From Microvirga lotononidis (GTDB lineage: Bacteria; Pseudomonadota; Alphaproteobacteria; Rhizobiales; Beijerinckiaceae), in assembly GCF_034627025.1 (NCBI RefSeq), contig NZ_CP141050.1, positions 1 to 64,000 on the forward strand: a DNA stretch of 64,000 nucleotides, given 5' to 3'. Positions 47,254-56,079 of this stretch are shown piece after piece; position 1 is the stretch's first letter; each line of letters starts with the position of its first letter. The notes beneath the pieces are model-generated. The model was not told the DNA's origin. It did not search any database and saw only the letters and a list, made by a program, of their open reading frames with translations. Position numbers and translations under genes: made by a program.

Positions 47254-47556
47254 ATGAAACCGCTGAGACTGATAACGTTTGCTGCCCTTTTGCTCGGTGC
47301 CTGGCTCGGGATGGTCTCACTGGAGCAGGGTAGGATCGGCTTCGCGCCCGCCGCGGCAGCGCAGGGCTGCGGCCCTGGCTTTCACCGGGGACCCTATGGC
47401 AACTGTCGACCGAACTACTATCGCGGCTATTATGCTGCGCCCCGCTACTACTACCGTGGCGGCTACTACGGGCGGCGATACTATGGCTATCGTCGCCCCT
47501 ATTACGGGCGCCCATACTACGGCTATCCTAGGGCTTATTACCGTCGGCGGTATTAG
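47254..47556 (+). CDS. GCG_CRPN-type secreted Tyr/Gly/Arg-rich protein
   Basis: 100 residues. A signal peptide ends around AAAAAQG. The segment GCGPGFHRGPYGNCRPN is the GCG_CRPN prefix. A tail of more than 50 residues made nearly only of Tyr, Gly, Arg and Pro (RPYYGRPYYGYPRAYYRRRY) follows. Proteins with this prefix before low-complexity repeats are typical of Hyphomicrobiales and are exported. The function is unknown; the tail may bind DNA, polysaccharide or metal. Confidence 0.8.
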   Translation: MKPLRLITFAALLLGAWLGMVSLEQGRIGFAPAAAAQGCGPGFHRGPYGNCRPNYYRGYYAAPRYYYRGGYYGRRYYGYRRPYYGRPYYGYPRAYYRRRY

Positions 47557-47633
47557 GGATACCGCAGGACCTCTGTGGTGGGTGGGTTTATGCTGAGCGT
47601 AGTTTCACCCGACCCAAGACCAAGCAGGTGCCG

Positions 47634-47750
47634 GTGACCCGGGCGAAGGCTCAGACTGATGGTGGCGTCGTCAAGGTCAACCTCGACGAGATCGAGGCCG
47701 CGATGATGCGCGAGATGGAGAAGACGCTCCAGAAGGGCAAACCCGACTAA
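47634..47750 (+). CDS. Possible 38-residue small protein
   Basis: A short frame from a GTG: MTRAKAQTDGGVVKVNLDEIEAAM and on to the end KTLQKGKPD. The sequence VKVNLDEIEAAMMREMEKTL looks like a strand and an amphipathic helix. The in-frame codons before it (YAERSFTRPKTKQVP) also look coding, so the true start may be earlier or the gene may be a remnant. It ends 13 bases before the WGR gene, which would fit an operon. Confidence 0.35.
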   Translation: MTRAKAQTDGGVVKVNLDEIEAAMMREMEKTLQKGKPD

Positions 47751-47763
47751 GAATTCTCCCACG

Positions 47764-48018
47764 ATGCCTGACGCCCGGTCACCCATCAAGCACCACCTGG
47801 TGCTTTATCGGCGCGAGCCGGAGCAGGGCAGGACGCGGTTCTTCAGCCTGATGATCGAACGGGACCTGTTCGGCCCGATCCGGCTGGTGCGCAACGAGGG
47901 TTTCGTGGGGTCGAAGGGCCAGGAAAAGGTCGAGAACTTCTCCAGTGAGAGCCAAGCCTTGGACGCGCTGGAAGGCTGGGCAAGAGCCCAGCGCCACAAG
48001 GGTTATACCGATCTCTGA
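47764..48018 (+). CDS. Small WGR-domain protein
   Basis: 84 residues that form a single WGR-like domain: strand with FFSLMIERDLFGPIRLVRNEGFVGSKGQEKVENF, helix with SQALDALEGWARAQRHKGYTDL. The W-G-R triplet itself is replaced by R-N-E-G-F here. WGR domains are found in PARP proteins and in stand-alone bacterial proteins, where they are thought to bind nucleic acid. No strong ribosome binding site. Confidence 0.7.
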   Translation: MPDARSPIKHHLVLYRREPEQGRTRFFSLMIERDLFGPIRLVRNEGFVGSKGQEKVENFSSESQALDALEGWARAQRHKGYTDL

Positions 48019-48177
48019 GCCATTGGCGGAGTGGGAAGGATCCCCAAGCGCCTCGCGGCGCGGTGACCTCCGCAATCCCGGGAGCATCAATCTAATTGCT
48101 GATAGTTCAAGTAGGCGTGGAACTCTCCTGATCCCTCCTCGTGTTGCACCCTGGTCCCTGGACTGGATGCCGGAACC

Positions 48178-48393
48178 ATGCCTGAGATCAGAGAGCCGTC
48201 ACCGCAGACCCGAACCACGCTGTTTAAACTTCAGACGCGGCAGTGCCGTTTCATCGTCTCGGACGAGCATTTCAAAGCAATCTTCTGCGGAAGTGAGACG
48301 CAGGAGGGCTCAAGCTGGTGCCCGTGGCACCGGCGTCTGGTCTACGCGCGGACACCCATGGCGGGATCAGGTGCTGGAAAACCCCCTGGGTAA
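48178..48393 (+). CDS. GcrA C-terminal-like small protein
   Basis: 71 residues. QCRFIVSDEHFKAIFCGSETQEGSSWCPWHRRLVY matches the C-terminal Cys/His region of GcrA (CxxP...FCG...YCxxH). Cys 23, 37, 48 and His 51 could bind zinc. The N-terminal DNA-binding helix-turn-helix of GcrA is missing. GcrA binds the sigma-70 factor through its other part and controls cell-cycle genes in alphaproteobacteria. This short protein may be an orphan module. Confidence 0.65.
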   Translation: MPEIREPSPQTRTTLFKLQTRQCRFIVSDEHFKAIFCGSETQEGSSWCPWHRRLVYARTPMAGSGAGKPPG

Positions 48394-48723
48394 GAAATTC
48401 AGGTTTGCCATTCTATGGGCAGATCATTGCTCCAGAAATCACCTTTGCTGGGTGACAGGCCTGAGCCTGCTGTGATCGCCATAAACAATTGCAGGCTAGC
48501 CTACGCCTCCTGTCGCGGCACCCACTGAGTGCATACTGTTCATGCATTGCTCGCATAGGCCGTCTGAAGAAATTTCATTTCATTTACGGGCGCTATTTGA
48601 TAATGCCATTGCGGGTCGATGCTTCTCTACCCACGGCGTCGTTCCTTTCAGAGGTAGGTCCTCTGCACCTCAGGTCGCTGGCAACAGCGGCCTTTTTCTT
48701 CAGCGAGAGCCCAAGGGATTCTC
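48394..48723. other. Intergenic, 330 bases
   Basis: AT-richer than the surroundings around 48560-48610 (TTTCATTTCATTTACGG, TTGATAATGCC), which may hold the promoter of the IHF-like gene. No gene is supported. Confidence 0.4.
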
Positions 48724-49080
48724 ATGGTGGGCAAGACGATCTCCCGGACCGATCTGGCCAAGGTGGTTTGCAACACGGTGAGCCTCTCCCGAGCCGCATC
48801 CGCGGAGTTGGTCGGGCAGGTTCTTGGGGCCATCGGAGATGCGCTTGTATCGGGTGAGAGCGTGAAGCTGTCGGGCTTTGGCCTCTTGAATGTGCGCCAA
48901 AAGAGCGGTCGGATCGGGCGCAATCCCAAGACAGGCGAGACAGTACCGGTCGAGCCCAGTCGAACTCTGACCTTCAGCGCCTCACCGCTTCTGAAGTCCC
49001 GGATCAACGGCGGCACATCCCGATCCCACTCAAGGCGGCGGAAAGGGCCCTTTGTGTTAGCTCAAGCGGCAACAGAGTAG
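48724..49080 (+). CDS. Integration host factor/HU family protein (IHF alpha-like)
   Basis: 118 residues. The HU/IHF fold is complete in the first 95: ISRTDLAKVVCNTVSLSRAASAELV, VKLSGFGLLNVRQKSGRIGRNPKTGE with the beta-arm RxGRNPxTGE, and SRTLTFSASPLLKSRIN. It bends DNA in the nucleoid. The C-terminal 23 residues (GTSRSHSRRRKGPFVLAQAATE) are basic, then unlike IHF. The last 19 bases overlap the end of the truncated nucleoside hydrolase on the other strand, so part of the tail may be foreign. Probably an accessory copy, not the housekeeping ihfA. Confidence 0.85.
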   Translation: MVGKTISRTDLAKVVCNTVSLSRAASAELVGQVLGAIGDALVSGESVKLSGFGLLNVRQKSGRIGRNPKTGETVPVEPSRTLTFSASPLLKSRINGGTSRSHSRRRKGPFVLAQAATE

Positions 49081-49583
49081 CAGTTGAACTCGGCTGCAGG
49101 AGTCACATTGCCGCCTTCCGACAAAGCACCGCCCATCCAGACGATCTGTTCGATTCGCTCGGCTATGCGTCCGTCCCGCTCCAGGACCATTGCTATATTC
49201 GTCAAGGGGCCAAGGGCACAGATCGTTATGGACTTCGGTGGCCGGCTCATGACCTCTTGAATGATGAAGTCAGCCGCATGCTGAGGCTGAATAGGCATCG
49301 TTGGTTCCGGCAGATCGTATCCGTCGAATCCTGTCTTGCCGTGCACGTACTCAGCCGTGAACAGAGAACGCGTCAGAGGAGCCTCGGCTCCGGTGAATGC
49401 CTTGACGTCCTGACGCTCGGCAAGCTCCAGGATCTTGCGAACATTTCGGACAGTATGATGAAGGGGAACGTTGCCGGCGACAGCGCAGACTCCGAGGACT
49501 TCGATCAGAGGAGAGCCCAAGGCCGTCAAGATGGCGACCCCGTCATCTGAGCCAGGGTCAGTGTCGATGATAACCTGCTTCAT
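49062..49583 (-). pseudogene. Inosine/uridine nucleoside hydrolase, C-terminally truncated
   Basis: Only the first 173 residues of a protein normally about 310 long. The calcium-binding N-terminus is intact (MKQVIIDTDPGSDDGVAIL), as are AGNVPL and TICALGPLTNIAMVLERD. The frame ends at AEFNCYSVAA, where an intact enzyme reads AEFN then D-P-E-A. The C-terminal active-site His region is missing. The break coincides with the 3' end of the IHF-like gene on the other strand, so a recombination junction lies near 49060-49090. It is probably inactive. Confidence 0.82.
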
Positions 49584-49717
49584 CCATTTGCGCTCACGAG
49601 CACCTCGGGCCTCTGCTTTCAGCAAATGCTAAGGCAAAGTTTAAGTGCTGCGATCCCCGCATGATTGTGACCGCCCACCCAGTTCTGTGAAGGGCCGGAT
49701 GGGCGACGCTAGCAGCC

Positions 49718-50746
49718 TTACTTCGGAACCCCTGCATTCCAGCTCTGCCAATCTGTTACAATCGTATGAGCGAACTTGCCGCCAACCCGATACGCGTTCG
49801 TGACCGACGGAATATAGCCGCCCGACTTTGCCGTCAGGGACTCCACGGGGGTCTGGCCTGATCCTTCCCGATCAAAGTTCGACGCGGTCCGAAGGATGGC
49901 GATCCGGTCGAAGTTGAGGAGATTGGCGTCCGCGCCGCGCCGAAGGGCCGTGAGGGTCGCATTATCCTCCTGTTGTGTGGTGCAATAGTTGGCCTCGCCG
50001 TTCGTGATCAGCTTCGCCCATGCCTCCATGGCCGCACCGAGCTTCGAACCGTGCCACCAGGTATCCATGGAGATCGTATCGCAGATGCTCACACTTGGCG
50101 CTGCGTTCGCCGGAGCGGCTGCATATCGCGCCCGATAGGCTTTGGCGGCGTCGCCATCGTTCAGTTCCACATTCTTGGTCAGGCTGTACGCCTTCTGCAG
50201 AAGCTCCTCGTTCAACCGGTAGACTTCGCTTCCGTACCTGAGTTCGACCTTCTCGCCCGGTCGGCTCGCGCCAATGGCGACATAGCCGGTGCTCCAGTCA
50301 CTGGGCATTTCGCGGGCGTCGATCGCATTCTGTAGGCCCCCATCGACCGCAAAGCGTGCCCAGTGGGCCGATCCCAGGGTCCCATCGGCAGGATCAACAC
50401 CGGCAATACCGGCAATCAGGAAGTAGGTCTGTGAGAGGTCAAAGCGGCCACTGTAGATCAGAGCCGAAACGGAACTGGCCGCATTGGCATAGCCCATGCT
50501 GGTGGTCATCAGGCACAGACCGGCGTCAGTGCACGACACCTCGGGAAAGGCCTTGGACAGGCCAGGAACCGCTACTTTCCGGGTGAATCGCTCATTATCC
50601 AGCCAGGGCTTGGCCTCACCGGCAAACATGGTAATCACCATGACCTTGGGGCTGATGTGCTGCGGGGCTTCCTGTGCGGAAAGAGCCAGCGGGAGGCTCG
50701 CGGCCACAACGCCCAGAAGACCGGCTCCAAATTGACGTAACATCAT
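49718..50746 (-). CDS. Purine nucleoside permease (NUP family)
   Basis: 342 residues with a signal peptide ending about LSAQ. Segments ISPKVMVITMFAGEAKPWLDNE, FLIAGIAGVDPADGTLGSAHWARFAVDGGLQ and DTWWHGSKLGAAMEAW match the NUP purine nucleoside permease family, which resembles nucleoside phosphorylases in fold. It is probably periplasmic and binds nucleosides. Encoded just upstream of the truncated nucleoside hydrolase on the same strand, so both came from one purine-salvage unit that has since been cut. Confidence 0.9.
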   Translation of the reverse strand: MMLRQFGAGLLGVVAASLPLALSAQEAPQHISPKVMVITMFAGEAKPWLDNERFTRKVAVPGLSKAFPEVSCTDAGLCLMTTSMGYANAASSVSALIYSGRFDLSQTYFLIAGIAGVDPADGTLGSAHWARFAVDGGLQNAIDAREMPSDWSTGYVAIGASRPGEKVELRYGSEVYRLNEELLQKAYSLTKNVELNDGDAAKAYRARYAAAPANAAPSVSICDTISMDTWWHGSKLGAAMEAWAKLITNGEANYCTTQQEDNATLTALRRGADANLLNFDRIAILRTASNFDREGSGQTPVESLTAKSGGYIPSVTNAYRVGGKFAHTIVTDWQSWNAGVPK

Positions 50747-51459
50747 CAGCTCCTCAAGTCTGCAATCGCAATTTCTCCCCAGCAGCCAGACGGCTATTGG
50801 GGTGTCGGCTGGGTTCGGTCTAGCAAACCCAGCCGGATCAGGGCTATCGGAATGTTCGATCTCTAGTGCTTGTCATGCAGGCAGAGGGCTCGTTGAGATC
50901 GCAAGTTTGGTCATCGAGTAGACATCTCAGCCAAGCTTCGATAGGTGGTTTAGGCTTGGATGTTGCTGATCGCCCGTAGCACGAGGCCAACGCTTGCCGG
51001 GTCGAAGCCCTCCTGGCGGATCACCCGATAGTGCGGCCAAGGTTCTAACTAGGCTCTGCGCACCATCCGCAGCATACTCTTCATGCCACTGGCACTGCCT
51101 CGCGGATCGAGCTGGAGCGCCTGCCGAAGTAATCAGCCGGCGCCTAAGGTGCGCCAGCTGGTGCTGCACTTCATCAGGGTGATGATGGGCCGTTCCTCAC
51201 ACCTACTGGGCTGGCCCACCAATCGATAAGCGCTTGCTGCCCCAATGCTCTTGAACCCGTAGGGAAGAGGACAGCACGATGCCAGTTGCCGCGGGGAGCG
51301 CCGGGCGCAGGGGAGAGCAGGGGTCTGATCCTCGTGGCCAGCGGATCCTGGCAGAGCGCGGGTTGCACTATCCATGATCTCGCCAGTTCCCGCGAACTCG
51401 TGAGTTTCCAAACTCAGCGGTGGGTGCATAAATGAGCTGGTCGATCCGGTTGCGAGGAC
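50747..51459. other. Gene-poor region with a C-terminal remnant
   Basis: About 710 bases with no intact gene. One reverse-strand 28-residue stretch (listed separately, 50950-51033) looks like the end of a lost protein. Several open frames of 60-110 codons have no family resemblance I can see. Confidence 0.45.
50950..51033 (-). pseudogene. Possible C-terminal protein remnant
   Basis: Reads HYRVIRQEGFDPASVGLVLR and then AISNIQA-stop, which has the look of a genuine protein end. Coding similarity is lost upstream. I cannot name the family. Confidence 0.25.
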
Positions 51460-51663
51460 ATGATGCACCTCGACAAGCCGTTCCGGTCCTTAGCCCTGGC
51501 CAGCCTTGCCACCGCTGGTTTGGTCCCACAGTGCCTTGGCCAAATTGTTCACGCCGCACCCGGAGCCCGCGTGGCGGTGTTCGCCCGTGTGCCGGCTGCC
51601 CGCGCCATGGCTGTTTGCGGCGATGCGCTCTACGTCGGCACCAAAGGGGGGATGTCACATTAA
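51460..51663 (+). pseudogene. Secreted protein truncated by an inverted-repeat element (beta-propeller dehydrogenase-like N-terminus)
   Basis: 67 residues: a signal peptide (about 1-30) followed by ARVAVFARVPAARAMAVCGDALYVGTKGG. That stretch resembles the first blade of sorbosone/glucose dehydrogenase-type beta-propellers, normally 350-450 residues. Coding similarity stops exactly at the inverted repeat beginning at 51651, which supplies the last codons and the stop. The remainder of the gene is absent downstream. Confidence 0.55.
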
Positions 51664-51786
51664 CTGAGTATAGCCGTTGGGCTGACCAACAAGGTTGGTT
51701 TTTGCACAACCCAAGTCATTGATTCTCCTTACTACGAGATTTTTCCTCGATGAGTACAGGGTAGTATTCGCCGTTAATGTGACATC
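51651..51786. mobile_element. 136-bp MITE-like element with 14-bp terminal inverted repeats
   Basis: Left end GATGTCACATTAAC (51651-51664) and right end 51773-51786 are exact reverse complements; beyond 14 bases they match partly (TGAGTATA against GGCGAATA). The 136 bases between carry no gene. No clear target-site duplication is seen. This looks like a miniature transposable element, or the fused ends of an IS after internal deletion. It disrupts the secreted protein gene to its left. Confidence 0.6.
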
Positions 51787-51789
51787 TCC

Positions 51790-52713
51790 TTACGAGATCG
51801 ATTTCTCGTTTCTTTCTCCACTGACGTGTTCCGCCAAAAAATCGATGAACGCGCGGATGCGAGCCGCAAGATGGTCGTGTCCGACAAAAACCGCATGAAT
51901 CAATTCGATGTCTTCGGGATTGTAATTCTCAAGCACGGGGATGAGCACACCTGCGTCGATATCCGGTTGGACATGGAACTGGCCGACCCGTCCGAGCCCG
52001 CTGCCGGCAAGACAGAGGCGGCGCATGATCATGCCGCTGTTGACCGACGTATTGCCCGAAACAGGCAGACGATAGACCTCGGATGATCCCGGGTCGCGGA
52101 ACGGCCACTCATTGAGGCTACGCCGGAAGTTGAAGCTGAAGCAGTTGTGATCCGCAAGATCCTGTGGCGTTTTCGGGACGCCATGCGTTTTGAGGTAGGC
52201 AGGAGAGGCGACGATCACGCGCCGGCTCTCCAACAATTTCCTCGCCTTGAGTGCCGAGTCACTCATCGGGCCCGAGCGTATGGCGATATCCGTACGCTCC
52301 TCGATCAGCCCGATGACGCCGTCTGTTAGCGAGACGTCGAGCTGAACGTCGGGATAGAGATCCAGAAACGCTGGAATGAGCGGCAGCAGGTATCGCTCAC
52401 CGAACCCCACCGACGCGTTGACCCGAAGAAGCCCGCGCGGAACCATCCTGCCGCCGCCAGCGACGATCTGCTCGGTCTCGGCAATCTCCGCCAGAATGCG
52501 CTGCGCCCGTGCAAGATAGATCTCACCTTCCGGGGTGAGCTTCATCGCCCGGGTGGAACGCACCATAAGACGGGTGCCGAGCCGGTCCTCGATCCGGGTC
52601 ACGAGCTTGCTGACCGCTGACGGTGAGAGTTTCAACCGCCGTCCCGCGGCGGAAAAGCTCTGCAATTCCGCCGTCGCTACAAACACTTCCATTTCCCCAG
52701 CGCGATTGTCCAC
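51790..52713 (-). CDS. LysR-family transcriptional regulator
   Basis: 307 residues (GTG start; ATG at 52692 is an alternative with GGGGAA upstream). N-terminal winged helix (MEVFVATAELQSFSAAGRRLKLSPSAVSKLVTRIE), then a periplasmic-binding-protein-like effector domain. It is divergent from the MFS gene at 52873 and probably controls it and the enzymes downstream. A GTATT-N5-AATAC box at 52744-52758 lies between the two genes. Confidence 0.93.
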   Translation of the reverse strand: MDNRAGEMEVFVATAELQSFSAAGRRLKLSPSAVSKLVTRIEDRLGTRLMVRSTRAMKLTPEGEIYLARAQRILAEIAETEQIVAGGGRMVPRGLLRVNASVGFGERYLLPLIPAFLDLYPDVQLDVSLTDGVIGLIEERTDIAIRSGPMSDSALKARKLLESRRVIVASPAYLKTHGVPKTPQDLADHNCFSFNFRRSLNEWPFRDPGSSEVYRLPVSGNTSVNSGMIMRRLCLAGSGLGRVGQFHVQPDIDAGVLIPVLENYNPEDIELIHAVFVGHDHLAARIRAFIDFLAEHVSGERNEKSIS

Positions 52714-52743
52714 GTCGAAATAACCTATGAATTGAGTTCAAAG

Positions 52744-52758
52744 GTATTTTTTCAATAC
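52744..52758. promoter_or_regulatory. Candidate LysR box
   Basis: Interrupted inverted repeat GTATT-N5-AATAC, containing the T-N11-A core usual for LysR regulators. It lies 31 bases upstream of the LysR gene and 115 bases upstream of the MFS gene. Confidence 0.4.
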
Positions 52759-52872
52759 TCTGGATTATCCCGCAAGTCCTCATCCGCCATATTGCGGCGC
52801 AGCAATCCATCAACCGACAGCGTTGCTGTCTCAGCCCCCTCACACGGACGGTGAGGCGGAGAGGAAGTTGTC

Positions 52873-54054
52873 ATGCCCTTAGCCATCTTTGCCTTAACGA
52901 TCGCGGCTTACGCGATCGGGACCACCGAATTCGTGATTGTCGGGCTTCTTCCGACGGTTGCGAGCGATCTCAGCATCACCCTGCCGCTCGCCGGGCTGAT
53001 CGTCAGCGTCTATGCGCTCGGCGTCACCTTTGGCGCGCCGGTCCTCACCGCGCTCACCGGCAAGATCGAAAGAAAGCCTTTGCTGCTTGGCCTGATGGCC
53101 CTGTTCATCGTCGGCAACACGATTGCAGCACTGTCACCGAGCTATGAGCTGCTGCTCGTCGCCCGTGTGCTCGCAGCCTTTGCCCACGGCGTCTTCTTCT
53201 CGGTCGGCTCGACCATCGCCGCCGATCTGGTGCCGGAAAACCGCCGTGCCTCGGCCATCGCCATGATGTTCATGGGCCTGACGGTTGCCATCGTCACCGG
53301 TGTTCCCCTCGGCACCTATATCGGCCAGATCCTCGGCTGGCGTGCGACCTTCTGGGCCGTGGCTGCCCTCGGCGTCGTCGCATTCCTCGCCATCGCCGTG
53401 CTTCTGCCGAACAACCTGAAGAAAGCGCCGCCGGCAAGCCTGCTCGATCAGGTCCGCGTTCTCGGCTCCGGCCGCCTGCTGATCGTGTTCGCGATGACGG
53501 CGCTTGGTTACGGCGGCACTTTCGTCGCCTTCACCTTCCTGGCGCCGATCCTACAGGAAATCACCGGCTTCTCCGAGCAGAGCGTCAGCTTAATCCTCGT
53601 GCTCTATGGCGTCGCGATCGCCATCGGCAACATCGCCGGCGGCCGGATCGCAAACAACAACCCGGTCAAGGCGCTGATCGGCCTGTTCATCCTACAGGCG
53701 ATCGTACTGGTCATCCTGACCTTCACCGCTGTCTCGCCGATCCTGGCGATCGTTACCCTCGCGGCGCTCGGTTTCCTCCAGTTCGGCAACGTGCCGGGTC
53801 TGCAGCTCTATGTCGTGAAGCTCGCCAAGGAGCACCGTCCCGGCGCCGTCGATGTTGCCTCGGCGCTCAATATCGCCGCCTTCAATCTCGGCATCGCCAT
53901 CGGCGCCTGGCTTGGCGGTCTGGTCGTCGAATCGCCGCTCGGTCTCGGAGCAACCCCCTGGGTCGGCGCCATCCTCGTCACCGTCGCCCTGCTTCTGACC
54001 ATCTGGAGCGGCGCGCTCGACCGCCGCTCGGCCCCGGCTCTCAAGACGGCCTGA
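52873..54054 (+). CDS. MFS efflux transporter (AraJ/NepI/SotB-like)
   Basis: 393 residues, twelve membrane segments. Segments such as AYAIGTTEFVIVGLLPTVASDL (first helix) and the MFS signature region AFAHGVFFSVGSTIAADLVP fit the drug:H+ antiporter-1 group related to AraJ and NepI. It is probably an exporter of sugars, purine analogues or drugs. Codon use, rich in GCC/ATC, is slightly different from the stress block. GGCGGAGAGGAAG precedes the ATG. Confidence 0.9.
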   Translation: MPLAIFALTIAAYAIGTTEFVIVGLLPTVASDLSITLPLAGLIVSVYALGVTFGAPVLTALTGKIERKPLLLGLMALFIVGNTIAALSPSYELLLVARVLAAFAHGVFFSVGSTIAADLVPENRRASAIAMMFMGLTVAIVTGVPLGTYIGQILGWRATFWAVAALGVVAFLAIAVLLPNNLKKAPPASLLDQVRVLGSGRLLIVFAMTALGYGGTFVAFTFLAPILQEITGFSEQSVSLILVLYGVAIAIGNIAGGRIANNNPVKALIGLFILQAIVLVILTFTAVSPILAIVTLAALGFLQFGNVPGLQLYVVKLAKEHRPGAVDVASALNIAAFNLGIAIGAWLGGLVVESPLGLGATPWVGAILVTVALLLTIWSGALDRRSAPALKTA

Positions 54055-54116
54055 TCCCGACAGGCCCGGCGCAAAACGCCGGGCCTCTCCCGCCCAGTCT
54101 AATCCGGAGAATTCTG

Positions 54117-55142
54117 ATGTCCCCTTCAAACACAGGACGTTCTTCCGCGCTTGATCTCATCCGCAATCCTGCAGGCGGCCTGACTCTTGGCATCGAGCTT
54201 CCCCTCGATAACGATTGGTCGCCGGAACGCGAAGAACAGCGCGTCAGGAAAGGCCGTCCCTTTGGCGTTCCCGATCTCACCCACTATCCCGAACTTGTCC
54301 GCCAGGTCGACCGGTCCGGTTTCGCCGCCGTCTGGATGCGTGACGTGCCGGTATTCGATCCTTACAATTTCGGCGATGCCGGCTCCGTTTACGATCCCTT
54401 CGTCAATCTCGGTTTCCTCGCGGGAATTACGGAGAATGTGGCTTTGGGCACGGCGGCTATCGTCCTGCCGCTGCGCCATCCGATGATGGTCGCCAAGGCG
54501 GCGGCCTCGGTCGACCAATTGTCGGGCGGCCGCCTGATCCTCGGCGTCGCCTCCGGCGACCGTCCGGTGGAGTATCCGCTGCTCGGACTTGATTTCGAGA
54601 GCCGCGGTGAGGCGTTTCGCAGCGCCGTCTCCTATCTGCGCGATGCCTGGAAGACGGGCGGCCTGCCGCTCGGCGACGGTCGGATCGAACCAAACCTCGA
54701 CCTGCTGCCGAAACCACAGCAGGCGCACATCCCGATGATCATCGCCGGTCAGGGTCGGCAGTCGCCGGACTGGATCGCTGCCAACATGGAGGGCCGGTTC
54801 GTCTATCCGAACGGGCTGGAGCGGCTCGCCGCCCAGGCCCGCGACTGGAGCGCGACCCGGAAGGGACACGGCCTGCCGCGCGGCGCCTTCATCAGCGCCT
54901 TCCATCTCGATCTTGCTGAAGACCCCGACGAGCCGGCAACGCCGCGCCGCTTCGGCGCACGCATCGGATGCAACACCTTGATCGGCCGTCTGCATGCGCT
55001 GGAAGACGCTGGCGTCGATCATCTGGCCCTTCTGTTGCGACCGTCGCGGCGGCCCCTCGATGAAGTGATCGACGAGCTGGCGCGCGACGTCCTGCCCGTT
55101 CTCAAGCCCCGATCCTCGCCAGCGAAGACCGCTGCGGAATAA
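54117..55142 (+). CDS. LLM-class flavin-dependent oxidoreductase
   Basis: 341 residues. Luciferase-like TIM-barrel signals are visible: FAAVWMRDVPVFDPYNFGDAGSVYDPF, NVALGTAAIVLPLRHPMMVAKAAASVDQLSGGRLILGVASGD and PMIIAGQGRQ. It is of the TIGR03571-like subgroup. It should use FMNH2 or F420 to reduce or oxidise a small substrate that is not known. It lies 62 bases after the MFS gene in an apparent operon with an aldo/keto reductase. Confidence 0.9.
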   Translation: MSPSNTGRSSALDLIRNPAGGLTLGIELPLDNDWSPEREEQRVRKGRPFGVPDLTHYPELVRQVDRSGFAAVWMRDVPVFDPYNFGDAGSVYDPFVNLGFLAGITENVALGTAAIVLPLRHPMMVAKAAASVDQLSGGRLILGVASGDRPVEYPLLGLDFESRGEAFRSAVSYLRDAWKTGGLPLGDGRIEPNLDLLPKPQQAHIPMIIAGQGRQSPDWIAANMEGRFVYPNGLERLAAQARDWSATRKGHGLPRGAFISAFHLDLAEDPDEPATPRRFGARIGCNTLIGRLHALEDAGVDHLALLLRPSRRPLDEVIDELARDVLPVLKPRSSPAKTAAE

Positions 55143-55157
55143 CCAAAGGAGTGAACT

Positions 55158-55991
55158 ATGCATACTGTGACTGCCAATGGCGCCAGCATTCCGGCCCTCG
55201 GTTTCGGTACTTTCCGCATGCCCGGCGCCGAGGTGCTCAAGATCGTCCCGCATGCGCTCAAGGTCGGCTTCCGCCACGTGGATACCGCGCAGATCTACGG
55301 CAACGAGGCTGAGGTCGGCGACGCAATCGCGACCTCGGGCGTCGCGCGCGGCGATATCTTCCTGACCACCAAGGTCTGGGTCGAGAACTACAAGCACGAC
55401 GCCTTTCACGCGTCTGTCGACGAAAGCCTGAAGAAGCTGAAGACCGACTATGTCGACCTGCTTCTTCTGCACTGGCCGAACGAGGCGGTGTCGCTCGCGG
55501 AACAGATCGGCGCGCTGAATGCGGTCAAGGAAGCTGGCAAGGTCCGCCATATCGGTGTTTCCAACTTCAACACCCACCTTATGGCCGAGTCAGTCAAGCT
55601 CTCCAAGGCGCCGATCGTCACCAACCAGATCGAGTACCATCCCTATCTGAACCAGGACATCGTCATCGCGGCGGCCAGGAAGGCCGGCATAGCGGTCACC
55701 GGTTATTACGGCATGGCCGACGGCAAGGTCTTTACCGACCCCGTCCTGAAGGACATCGCTGCCAGGCATGGCAAGTCGGTGGCGCAGATCGTCTTGCGCT
55801 GGCTGGTGCAGCAGGACGACGTCATCGCGCTGTCGAAGACGGTCGGCAAGGCCCGTGCGGCCGAAAACTTCGCGATCTTCGACTTCGCCCTGTCCGCCGA
55901 TGACATGGCCGCAATCCACGGCCTTGCCAAGGCCAACGGTCGCATCGTCTCCCCAGATGGTCTCGCACCCGTCTGGGACGAGGCTGCCTGA
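55158..55991 (+). CDS. Aldo/keto reductase (2,5-diketo-D-gluconate reductase-like)
   Basis: 277 residues. The catalytic tetrad is intact: Asp 42 and Tyr 47 (HVDTAQIYGNE), Lys 72 (TTKVWVENY), His 105 (LLLLHWP). NADPH reduces aldehydes or ketones. GFGTFRMPG at the start is typical. It follows the LLM gene by 15 bases, so both are probably co-translated. The group resembles DkgB-type enzymes detoxifying methylglyoxal or reducing keto-sugars. Confidence 0.93.
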   Translation: MHTVTANGASIPALGFGTFRMPGAEVLKIVPHALKVGFRHVDTAQIYGNEAEVGDAIATSGVARGDIFLTTKVWVENYKHDAFHASVDESLKKLKTDYVDLLLLHWPNEAVSLAEQIGALNAVKEAGKVRHIGVSNFNTHLMAESVKLSKAPIVTNQIEYHPYLNQDIVIAAARKAGIAVTGYYGMADGKVFTDPVLKDIAARHGKSVAQIVLRWLVQQDDVIALSKTVGKARAAENFAIFDFALSADDMAAIHGLAKANGRIVSPDGLAPVWDEAA

Positions 55992-56079
55992 GAAACGAAG
56001 AAGAGGAGGGGCGCTGCGCTCCTCCCGCTTTCATTTTCACCGTTACGCACTCGTTTCACATCCCAGATTGGACTTCGCA

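Noticed and set aside
54126..55577. A 483-residue reverse frame across the LLM and aldo/keto reductase genes
   Set aside because: Antisense shadow; both sense genes have intact catalytic motifs.
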